This document shows positions 1 through 5,068 of a stretch of DNA of 8,026 nt, in pieces. Made by a program: the position numbers and the translations under genes. The stretch covers positions 11,489 through 19,514 of the forward strand of contig DGEQ01000029.1 in NCBI GenBank assembly GCA_002386045.1, written 5' to 3'. Each line of letters starts with the position of its first letter. Positions within the stretch are counted from its first letter, which is position 1. A model generated the notes under the pieces. That model made no database searches, was not told the DNA's origin, and saw only the letters and a list, made by a program, of their open reading frames with translations. The DNA is from Hungateiclostridiaceae bacterium UBA3922. Lineage in GTDB: Bacteria > Bacillota > Clostridia > Acetivibrionales > DTU013.

Positions 1-417
1 TGGTTCATATCCAGATATACGAAGCTCGGGCGCCATATATATGCAGCGGGCTCGAATGAAAAGGCCACACGCCTTTCAGGCATCAATACCGATAAAATCA
101 AGATACTGGCGTTCACTCTCCTGGGACTTGCCATATCGGTGGCCGCCATTGTGGAAAGCTCACGCATGGGCTCCATCAACTCGACATCATCGGGCAACGC
201 ATATGAACTGAACGCCATAGCCATGACAGTTATAGGCGGCATCTCAATGGAGGGCGGCAAAGGCAGGATGTCAGGAGCGCTCTTCGGTATGCTGATCCTT
301 GGGATCATAAACAATATGATTACATTGCTTGGTGTGAATGTATACCTGATAAATGCATTCAAGGGCATTATCATCATCGCGGCTGTACTCCTTCAGAGGA
401 AGGACAGGGAACTGTGA
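1..417 (+). CDS. Sugar ABC transporter permease, RbsC/BPD_transp_2 type (C-terminal part; 5' end outside window)
   Basis: The reading frame is open from the first base (WFISRYTKLGRHIYAAGSNE...) to a TGA at 415-417, giving the last 138 residues of a protein of usually 310-350. It is recognised by the RbsC-family pattern: G-R-H-I-Y-A-A-G-S-N-E-K-A-T-R-L-S-G-I-N-T-D near the start, followed by a hydrophobic helix. The cytoplasmic loop Y-E-L-N-A-I-A-M-T-V-I-G-G-I-S-M-E-G-G-K-G then appears, equivalent to the loop that contacts the ATPase. Two last membrane helices follow (about residues 91-112 and 116-132 of the visible part) with a short basic tail. Such permeases form the membrane pore of a monosaccharide or polyol importer with a periplasmic-type binding protein and an RbsA-like ATPase, both presumably upstream. 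The isomerase and dehydrogenase genes downstream suggest that the imported sugar is processed by them. The substrate cannot be told from this fragment. There is an in-frame GTG at 139, but it lies inside the conserved domain and is not a start. Confidence 0.9.
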   Translation, partial: WFISRYTKLGRHIYAAGSNEKATRLSGINTDKIKILAFTLLGLAISVAAIVESSRMGSINSTSSGNAYELNAIAMTVIGGISMEGGKGRMSGALFGMLILGIINNMITLLGVNVYLINAFKGIIIIAAVLLQRKDREL

Positions 418-447
418 TCATAATGTGTGATCCGAAACATGATATTT

Positions 448-488
448 GTCAGGAATCCGGATCTGTGAACCAAATCGGTGATCCTGAC
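448..488 (+). promoter_or_regulatory. Imperfect intercistronic stem-loop
   Basis: GTCAGGA (448-454) is the reverse complement of TCCTGAC (482-488), making a 7-bp outer stem with a partly paired interior (460-462 with 474-476, and 464-465 with 471-472). There is no T-run after it, so it is not an ordinary terminator. The segment can also pair differently: GATCCG at 429-434 complements CGGATC at 458-463, and GGATC at 459-463 complements GATCC at 480-484. It lies in the 149-bp gap between the permease and the TIM-barrel gene, 4 nt before a second hairpin of the same length. Confidence 0.45.
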
Positions 489-492
489 TGCA

Positions 493-533
493 ACCAGATT
501 ATCGATCGGCTGTATGCCGGTTGATAATTTGGT
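493..533 (+). promoter_or_regulatory. Long near-perfect RNA hairpin between transporter and catabolic genes
   Basis: Bases 493-510 pair continuously with 516-533 around the loop TGTAT (511-515), making 18 pairs with no bulge. Fifteen are Watson-Crick. The other three (497 with 529, 504 with 522, 506 with 520) are G-T, which in + strand RNA are G-U wobbles but in the opposite transcript would be A-C mismatches. This argues that the structure is kept for the + strand mRNA. The sequence after it is AATTATAAAAATAAAAC, without the T-run of an intrinsic terminator. It ends 20 nt before the AGGAGGG ribosome-binding site (554-560) of the next gene. Likely roles (inference) are an mRNA-stabilising or processing element setting different levels for transporter and enzymes, or a site for a regulatory protein. 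Confidence 0.6.
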
Positions 534-566
534 AATTATAAAAATAAAACAACAGGAGGGTTAATT

Positions 567-1427
567 ATGAAGGTAGGAATCGACAGTTATTGTTTCCACA
601 GGTTCTTCGGAGAAGTGTACGATTTTCAGGAAAAACCTGAAAAACTCAAAACAGTAGACGACTTTCTTGAATTTGCAAAAAAACTCGACGTTGACGGTGT
701 ATCGCTTGAAACTTGCTTCCTTCCAAGTCTTGAAGACGGATATCTGAAGGAGCTGGGAGCTAAGCTGAAGGACTATGGTTTTGATTCAGTATTCGCCTGG
801 GGTCATCCCAATGGTCTCGAACGCGGCCTGAATCCTGATGCTTTTGAAGAGATGAAGGCACTGATACCCAAAACTCGCCTTCTCGGTACTGATGTAATGC
901 GTATTACAGGTTCTGCATTCGACTGGCGTCATGAGAATCATCGCGAGCACATCGACAGACTTATACCCATGTTCAAGGAAGCTGTCAAAATTGCCGAAGC
1001 AAATGGCGTGAAGCTGGCAGTGGAGAACCATATCGACTATACATCAGATGAAATACTTGAAATGATCGAAGCAGTGGATTCTCCCAATTTCGGTGTGAAC
1101 TTTGACACAGGAAATTTCCTCCGTTTGCTGGACGATCCTGTGGCAGGAATGGAAAAACTTGCTCCGTATGTATTTTCAACTCATATCAAAGACCTGAAAA
1201 TGCATCCGACAGCCAAACCCACTGACTGGTATTTCTTCTGCGGCGTACCTGTCGGCTTTGGCATGGTGGACAACTACAAGCTGGCTGAACTGCTCCATAA
1301 GGCAGGCTACAAAGGCTTCCTTGCAGTAGAGATCGACGCTCCGGCTCCTGAGTGGCTGGGTATGGAGGAAGAGGCCATTTCTATCAGTGTAAAAAACCTG
1401 AAGAAAATCGCAGCAAATTTTCCGTAA
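567..1427 (+). CDS. Sugar phosphate isomerase/epimerase-family TIM-barrel protein
   Basis: The 286-residue protein matches in size and layout the xylose isomerase-like TIM-barrel family (AP endonuclease family 2 fold), which includes inosose dehydratases, hexulose epimerases and 3-keto-sugar eliminases. The metal-site residues fall at the expected strand ends: E153 in A-V-E-N-H, D180 in N-F-D-T-G-N, H206 in S-T-H-I-K-D, and E255 in A-V-E-I-D. These normally hold Mn2+ or another divalent ion that activates an enediol intermediate. There is no signal peptide, so it is cytoplasmic. The ATG at 567 is chosen because AGGAGGG lies 6 nt upstream. The dehydrogenase gene begins 44 nt after its stop, so the two are probably co-transcribed. 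By context it may act on the keto-sugar made by that enzyme (elimination, hydration or epimerisation), but the exact reaction cannot be read from sequence. Its third-position GC is low (16 of the first 40 codons by hand count) compared with genes further downstream. Confidence 0.88.
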   Translation: MKVGIDSYCFHRFFGEVYDFQEKPEKLKTVDDFLEFAKKLDVDGVSLETCFLPSLEDGYLKELGAKLKDYGFDSVFAWGHPNGLERGLNPDAFEEMKALIPKTRLLGTDVMRITGSAFDWRHENHREHIDRLIPMFKEAVKIAEANGVKLAVENHIDYTSDEILEMIEAVDSPNFGVNFDTGNFLRLLDDPVAGMEKLAPYVFSTHIKDLKMHPTAKPTDWYFFCGVPVGFGMVDNYKLAELLHKAGYKGFLAVEIDAPAPEWLGMEEEAISISVKNLKKIAANFP

Positions 1428-1471
1428 ACCTTGCTGTTGATGTGCACTGTTAGAGGGAAAGGAGTGTTAGC

Positions 1472-2644
1472 ATGGGAAAGAAGAAAATAAATATTGCCAT
1501 GATAGGCGGCGGCTTCATGGGGAAGGCGCACAGTAACGCATGGCGCAGGGTGAATGAGTTTTTTGACACAGACTTTGAGCCGGTACTCAAAGTTATAGCA
1601 GGCAATAAGACACCCCTTGAAGATTTTGCGGAAAGATGGGGGTATGAAGAGGTTACTTACGACTGGCGCTCTGTTATGGAGCGGGATGATATCGATGTGG
1701 TCGATATAGGCACTCCCACATATGAACACAAGGAGATGGCTATTGCTGCCGCAAAGGCAGGTAAGCACATAGTGTGTGAGAAACCGTTCACTCTGACATA
1801 TGCAGATGCGAAGGAAATGCTGGATGCAGCTGAAAAGGCAGGTGTAGTGCATTATCTCAACCACAACTACCGCAGAGCGCCTGCTGTAGCATATGCAAAG
1901 CAACTGATCGAAGAAGGAAGACTCGGTACTATATATCACTGGCGTGGCGCATATCTGCAGGACTGGATCACTGATCCTGATTTCCCCCTGTCATGGCAGC
2001 TTCAGAAGGATAAGGCAGGCGGCGGTCCGCTGTTTGACCTGTCGTCACACGCGGTCGACCTGGCAAGGTACCTGATAGGGGAACCTGAGGCAGTGACCGC
2101 AGTGAACAAAACGTTCATCAAAAAGCGTCCTCTGCCGGGTGTCGGCGCAACGGCATTTACCGCCGGCACAGGTGCAAGTGCGACCGAATTCGGGGATGTC
2201 GAAGTGGACGATGCATCGTTCGCAGTGGTCGAGTTTGCCAACGGCGCGCTTGGCAGCATCGAATCCTCGAGATTCGCGGTCGGAAGGAAGAACTACAACT
2301 ATTTCGAAGTTTACGGCAGCAAAGGCGCTATCATTTTCAACCTGGAGCGCATGAACGAGCTCCAGTACCTGGATTTCACCCATGACAGCAAAGAGCAGGG
2401 CTTCCGCACCATCATGGTCACGGAGAGCGACCATCCGTACGTTTCGGCGTGGTGGCCGCCCGGACATATAATCGGCTACGAGCACACCTTTGTCAACGCG
2501 TTCAATGATTTCCTGAATGCGGTAGCAGGCAAAGGCACGGTCAAGCCCGATTTCCATGATGGCGCACAGATCATACGCATACTTGAAGCCATGCGTAAAT
2601 CCAGCGATGAGGGGCGCAGGGTCGCCGTAAGTGAAATAGAGTAA
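1472..2644 (+). CDS. Gfo/Idh/MocA-family NAD(P)-dependent sugar dehydrogenase, levoglucosan dehydrogenase-like
   Basis: This 390-residue cytoplasmic protein has an N-terminal Rossmann fold with the dinucleotide motif G-G-G-F-M-G (12-17) followed by K-A-H-S. It carries the family E-K-P motif (103-105, K104 being the usual catalytic lysine) and the active-site segment G-G-G-P-L-F-D-L-S-S-H (183-193), where D189 and H193 match the aspartate and histidine of inositol dehydrogenases. The C-terminal sheet domain contains V-D-D-A-S-F-A-V-V-E-F-A-N-G-A-L-G-S-I-E-S-S-R. The pattern Y-L-Q-D-W...D-P-D-F-P-L-S-W-Q-L-Q-K (161-179) and the segments G-R-K-N-Y, G-F-R-T and H-P-Y recall bacterial levoglucosan dehydrogenase, which oxidises C3 of an anhydroglucose with NAD+. 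That resemblance is from memory and other glycosides are possible. The start is supported by AAAGGAG at 1458-1464. It is the last gene of its operon and is closed by the terminator at 2667. Third-position GC rises from about half in the 5' part to about 63% around codons 221-280. Confidence 0.9.
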   Translation: MGKKKINIAMIGGGFMGKAHSNAWRRVNEFFDTDFEPVLKVIAGNKTPLEDFAERWGYEEVTYDWRSVMERDDIDVVDIGTPTYEHKEMAIAAAKAGKHIVCEKPFTLTYADAKEMLDAAEKAGVVHYLNHNYRRAPAVAYAKQLIEEGRLGTIYHWRGAYLQDWITDPDFPLSWQLQKDKAGGGPLFDLSSHAVDLARYLIGEPEAVTAVNKTFIKKRPLPGVGATAFTAGTGASATEFGDVEVDDASFAVVEFANGALGSIESSRFAVGRKNYNYFEVYGSKGAIIFNLERMNELQYLDFTHDSKEQGFRTIMVTESDHPYVSAWWPPGHIIGYEHTFVNAFNDFLNAVAGKGTVKPDFHDGAQIIRILEAMRKSSDEGRRVAVSEIE

Positions 2645-2666
2645 ACAAAGCTGTGCGACAGAAGCA

Positions 2667-2708
2667 AACTGAAGGTGCATCCCGGATGCACCTTCAGTTG
2701 TTCTTAAG
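2667..2708 (+). terminator. Rho-independent terminator of the sugar operon
   Basis: Bases 2667-2680 are exactly complementary to 2686-2699, a 14-bp stem including ACTGAAGGTGCAT and its complement, around the 5-nt loop CCCGG. A T-rich run (TTGTTCTT) starts at the 3' foot. It begins 22 nt after the dehydrogenase stop codon. The stem would form equally on the - strand, but no - strand gene ends here. Confidence 0.85.
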
Positions 2709-2802
2709 TTTATGGCAATTTTTATATAACACAGAAAACATTGTCAGTAGCGACATAAAACGCTGATGTTCAGAAAACTGTTTATGAGAGGTATTTCGGT
2801 AT

Positions 2803-3066
2803 ATGAGGGAAGTATCTGTGACACCGGGTATGTCAGTTGGCAAAAAAGGTTTGAGTATCAGGGCAAAATTAGCAGCAGCGCTGCTGATCATATCAGTTAT
2901 CATGGCAGCGATCGGGATCATGGGACAACTGGCACTCAGCGAGTCTATCAAGAAGCTGGACGAGATGGCGGAGACCACGATCATCGGGAACATGATGATC
3001 GAAGATCTTGATACTATAACAGCCGAACTGAAGGATATAGTAGGCACATTCAAAACAGGGAACTGA
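2803..3066 (+). pseudogene. Truncated methyl-accepting chemotaxis protein-like N-terminal fragment
   Basis: The 87-residue product has a short basic start (G-K-K-G-L-S-I-R-A-K), one strong membrane helix at about residues 21-43, and then a hydrophilic amphipathic helix (S-E-S-I-K-K-L-D-E-M-A-E-T-T-I...E-D-L-D-T-I-T-A-E-L-K-D-I-V). This is the layout of the first membrane segment and first ligand-domain helix of chemotaxis receptors with a four-helix-bundle sensor. Such receptors are normally 500-700 residues with a second membrane helix, HAMP and signalling domains, none of which is present in any frame downstream. A TGA ends it at 3064-3066. It is most simply a gene remnant left by deletion, but a real small membrane protein cannot be excluded. 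A weak GAGAGG lies at 2786-2791, 11 nt before the ATG, and a second ATG at 2830 is possible. It stands in a row with the next two genes. Confidence 0.5.
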
Positions 3067-3070
3067 CAGG

Positions 3071-3268
3071 ATGGTAATTGCCGGGACAGGAAGTAGCGAA
3101 ACCGGAACTGCAGACAGGAAGGCTGGCCAGGTAACTGCTGCAGTCATGATGCATCCGGCTGAAGGGGATAAGAGTCCCCCTGCTGAGGATAAGAGAGCAG
3201 TACAGGAAGCAAAGATAAACGAGAAATTCCAGGTGGAAGGTATAAAAGAAATACAGGAAAAAAGATAA
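3071..3268 (+). CDS. Small hydrophilic ORF of unknown function, possibly non-coding or remnant
   Basis: I do not recognise this 65-residue product. It is charged, without cysteine, aromatic clusters or membrane segments, and the C-terminal half is rich in Lys, Glu and Gln (helix-prone, ending K-E-I-Q-E-K-R). It contains an internal short duplication, E-G-D-K-S-P and A-E-D-K-R, seven codons apart. The start has no convincing ribosome-binding site at good spacing: CAGGG is 10 nt upstream and ACAGG abuts the ATG. Internal ATGs at 3146 and 3149 are alternatives. Codons (AGG, ATA, CAG-GAA) resemble those of the neighbours. It sits 4 nt after the chemoreceptor-like fragment and 14 nt before the MFS gene, so it could be translated in an operon or simply be decayed sequence. 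Confidence 0.3.
   Translation: MVIAGTGSSETGTADRKAGQVTAAVMMHPAEGDKSPPAEDKRAVQEAKINEKFQVEGIKEIQEKR
3164..3200 (+). repeat. Two adjacent small hairpins sharing GGATAAGAG
   Basis: GGGGA (3164-3168) pairs with TCCCC (3175-3179) around TAAGAG. CTGCT (3180-3184) pairs with AGCAG (3196-3200) around an 11-nt loop. The 9-mer GGATAAGAG occurs in both, at 3166-3174 and 3187-3195, 21 bp apart. Because 21 bp is seven codons, this may only be a small in-frame duplication in the ORF that contains it. Confidence 0.3.
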
Positions 3269-3282
3269 AAGGAACCAGGGAA

Positions 3283-4530
3283 ATGAAGAAAAAGCTCGAT
3301 TCGATGTATTTGTTTTTTGCGTGCCTTTGCTGCGGAGCGTTCGTCGTTTATGCCATTTATGTCAATTCATTCGGACCGAACGCTTCGCTGATCATGCAAT
3401 ATTTCAATATCACCGAAAGCAGACACGGTTTCATCATCACGGTCCAATCCGTCGGTGGATTGCTGACAGCCGTGTGGCTTTCTCTTTTTGGTGAGAGGTA
3501 CAACAAGATATATGTCATATCTGCGTGTCTTGCTTTATTGGCAGCGGGCAGTATCCTGACAGGTGTCCTCCCCGTATTCCTCCCTCACAACGGCGGATAC
3601 ATGCTGCTTTTGCTGTTCGTGCTCGCTTCAGGTATCGGATACACCGGCATCGATGTGATGATGAACGGTGCGATAACCGAAGTATACCCTGAACACAAAG
3701 ACACGATACTGCCCGTTGCCCATGCTTTTTACTCGACGGGTGCCATGGCCGCGCCTGTTTTTGTAGCGCTGACGGTCGATGCTGCAAGGCCGGGATCTTT
3801 TTCGGTGCCCTTCCTGCTGTCAGGAATCATGTCGGCCGTGGTCGGTGCTGCTTACCTTGTCGTGGGGCGCAGGATCATGCCCTCCACGCCGTACGCGGAC
3901 ATGGCCAGGAGGCGTGCCGGAACTGCGGGAAACCCGGCAGAAGTTTTCAGGAACCTGAATGGCTGGCTGATACTGTGTGCCTGCCTGCTTTACTTCAGCT
4001 TCATGTACGGGCTGTCTGTCTGGATGCCTGTCTTTTTCCAGCAGGAGAAAGGCATGGAGCAGCAATTGTCCGGGCTCATGTCCACCGTATTTTTCCTTGG
4101 CGCGCTTTTGATGAGGTTTGCTTCTCCCTTCTTTTTCAGGCGTATTCCGATCGAAAGGTTTTATGCCGCTGCAGGCATCCTGTCGGCGGTTTGCATGGCG
4201 GCAGCTTTTGCAGCCGGTCCGTCCATGGTGCCGCTGATCGTTTTCCTTGTATTTGCAGGCGGCTTTTTGCAGGGCGCTAACACCGTTGCCCTTGTCATGA
4301 TAAGCTGCAGTGAGTTCCCGGAGAGGACCGCATCTGCGTCGGCGATAACGGTCCTGGCATTCAATCTCGCCGCCATGATAACTCCACTGGCAGTCGGGTT
4401 TCTTGCGGAGAACCATGGGTTTATGCTTCCGATGTACCTGCTGGCGCTTTGCATGGCGGGCTCGGTACTGGTAGTCCTCGCAGTGCGCAGGCCGGGCAGG
4501 GCGCAGAGAAGCCAGGCAAGCCGCCAGTAA
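3283..4530 (+). CDS. Major facilitator superfamily transporter, sugar/metabolite type
   Basis: The 415-residue protein has the size and about twelve hydrophobic helices of an MFS permease in the cytoplasmic membrane. The helices come in two groups of six, divided by a hydrophilic loop at about residues 195-226 that carries a basic cluster (A-R-R-R-A-G). The loop after helix 2 has G-E-R-Y-N-K (70-75), a degenerate form of the family's motif A. Helix 5 has H-A-F-Y-S-T-G-A-M-A-A-P (147-158), a pattern I associate with the FucP-like sugar/H+ symporters. A short basic tail follows the last helix. The start at 3283 is supported by AAAAGGA at 3267-3273, 9 nt upstream. No intrinsic terminator is visible after its stop. 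The substrate is unknown and there is no neighbouring enzyme gene that decides it. Import by proton symport and efflux are both possible. Confidence 0.88.
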   Translation: MKKKLDSMYLFFACLCCGAFVVYAIYVNSFGPNASLIMQYFNITESRHGFIITVQSVGGLLTAVWLSLFGERYNKIYVISACLALLAAGSILTGVLPVFLPHNGGYMLLLLFVLASGIGYTGIDVMMNGAITEVYPEHKDTILPVAHAFYSTGAMAAPVFVALTVDAARPGSFSVPFLLSGIMSAVVGAAYLVVGRRIMPSTPYADMARRRAGTAGNPAEVFRNLNGWLILCACLLYFSFMYGLSVWMPVFFQQEKGMEQQLSGLMSTVFFLGALLMRFASPFFFRRIPIERFYAAAGILSAVCMAAAFAAGPSMVPLIVFLVFAGGFLQGANTVALVMISCSEFPERTASASAITVLAFNLAAMITPLAVGFLAENHGFMLPMYLLALCMAGSVLVVLAVRRPGRAQRSQASRQ

Positions 4531-4536
4531 CGATTT

Positions 4537-4662
4537 TTATGATAACGCTGCCCTGGTGTTCAGAATCGTAGCTGATGTTTTTGATAACCCTGTTTTGGCG
4601 TGCAGATTTGCAGCTTATGCTTATGATAACTCAACCCCGGTGTGCAAATTTGCAGCTAATGT
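4537..4662 (+). repeat. Three tandem 42-bp degenerate direct repeats
   Basis: Units at 4537-4578, 4579-4620 and 4621-4662 have exactly the same length. Each has T-T-N-T-GATAAC at its start (GATAAC at 4541, 4583 and 4625), GG-Y-GT-N-CA in the middle, and AGCT-N-ATG at its end. Hand alignment gives 30 of 42 identical bases for units 1/2 and for units 2/3. The third unit contains the perfect palindrome TGCAAATTTGCA (4643-4654), and the second its near-copy TGCAGATTTGCA (4601-4612). They follow the MFS stop codon at once. Confidence 0.75.
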
Positions 4663-4738
4663 GCGTATTTCCTGCTAAATTTATTGAACATCTTCAATAT
4701 CAAGTTACATAATACTGTCAAGAGTGCATTATGGTAAA

Positions 4739-4750
4739 TGAAAATTTTCA
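4739..4750. repeat. 12-bp palindrome TGAAAATTTTCA
   Basis: This perfect palindrome has the same form, TGNAAATTTNCA, as TGCAAATTTGCA at 4643-4654; the two centres are 96 bp apart. It may be a binding site of a dimeric regulator, or chance in AT-rich DNA. Confidence 0.3.
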
Positions 4751-4790
4751 CATCCGCATGCATTACTTGCAATTTTGAACATATCTCCTT

Positions 4791-4856
4791 TCTATGAACG
4801 GGCGTTATAAAGGTTCTTTCTTCTCTATGAACAGGCGCTATAAAGGTCATTCCTGC
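4791..4856 (+). repeat. Two tandem 33-bp direct repeats
   Basis: Units 4791-4823 and 4824-4856 match at 27 of 33 positions. The first 24 bases, beginning TCTATGAAC and ending TATAAAGGT, differ at only two places. A third weak core (AACCGGCGTTAT, 4889-4900) resembles AACGGGCGTTAT of unit 1. Reading the other strand gives an 11-residue repeat (T-F-I-A/T-P-V-H-R-E/K-E...), but no supported gene. Confidence 0.75.
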
Positions 4857-4940
4857 TGCTCCACTGGAAACGCAGCCACTCCATTTTAAACCGGCGTTAT
4901 TTTCGCTGAAAAGATGCAGGATAGTATTATCGCGGGGTCA

Positions 4941-4970
4941 GCGCAATATTTTGCAGCATAAGTATTGCAC
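4941..4970. promoter_or_regulatory. Inverted repeat over the -35 region of the acyl-CoA synthetase promoter
   Basis: GCAATATTT (4943-4951) can pair with AAGTATTGC (4960-4968), nine pairs with one G-T, and the outer bases 4941 and 4970 also complement. The right arm contains the TTGCAC -35 box (4965-4970). It is a candidate operator for a second regulator. Confidence 0.35.
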
Positions 4971-4993
4971 ACTTGAATGATTTCAGTTATAAT
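4965..4993 (+). promoter_or_regulatory. Sigma-A-type promoter of the acyl-CoA synthetase gene
   Basis: The -10 box TATAAT (4988-4993) is a perfect consensus. TTGCAC (4965-4970) lies 17 bp upstream as a partial -35. Transcription would start near 5000, leaving a leader of about 105 nt. The weak -35 and the inverted repeats over both ends suggest a regulated promoter. Confidence 0.7.
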
Positions 4994-4994
4994 A

Positions 4995-5013
4995 ATTATT
5001 ACCTGATAATAAT
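4995..5013. promoter_or_regulatory. FapR-like operator (19-bp inverted repeat)
   Basis: ATTATTA (4995-5001) and TAATAAT (5007-5013) are perfect inverted arms around CCTGA. The core TTATTACCTGATAATAA differs at two symmetric positions from the FapR box as I remember it (TTAGTACCTGATACTAA). FapR is a malonyl-CoA-responsive repressor of lipid synthesis genes in Bacillota. The site starts just after the -10 box and covers the predicted start point, where a repressor would block transcription. A lipid gene downstream fits the idea. Confidence 0.5.
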
Positions 5014-5068
5014 ATTAAGTTATATGATGAAGTGATAACATCCTGGATCCCACAGCTCATGTTCTGTG

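Noticed and set aside
1307..1939. A 210-residue open frame on the - strand
   Set aside because: It overlaps the TIM-barrel and dehydrogenase genes, which carry clear family motifs; the product is a shadow without domain features.
2698..2730. Promoter for the chemoreceptor fragment and MFS gene (TTGTTC with TTTATA/TATAAC)
   Set aside because: The -35 is weak, the better -10 is at a 21-bp spacing, and the sequence overlaps the terminator's T-run; the evidence is too thin to list.
3164..3200. ANTAR-type tandem hairpin antiterminator
   Set aside because: The first loop starts with U, not the required A, the second loop is 11 nt instead of 6, and no terminator follows.
4531..4600. Intrinsic terminator after the MFS gene
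   Set aside because: The TTTTT at 4578-4582 is not preceded by a GC-rich hairpin; only weak pairings are present.
4537..4662. CRISPR array
   Set aside because: The whole 42-bp unit is repeated with about 71% identity; there is no alternation of conserved repeats and unique spacers and no cas gene.
4693..4721. - strand promoter with perfect TTGACA (complement of 4716-4721)
   Set aside because: At 16-17 bp spacing the -10 would be TATTGA or ATTGAA, a poor match, and nothing transcribed from it looks like a gene or a terminated small RNA.
4656..4850. A 64-residue frame on the - strand with an 11-residue repeat
   Set aside because: It merely reads through the 33-bp DNA repeats, its start has AGGA directly abutting the ATG, and the rest of the product shows no recognisable domain.
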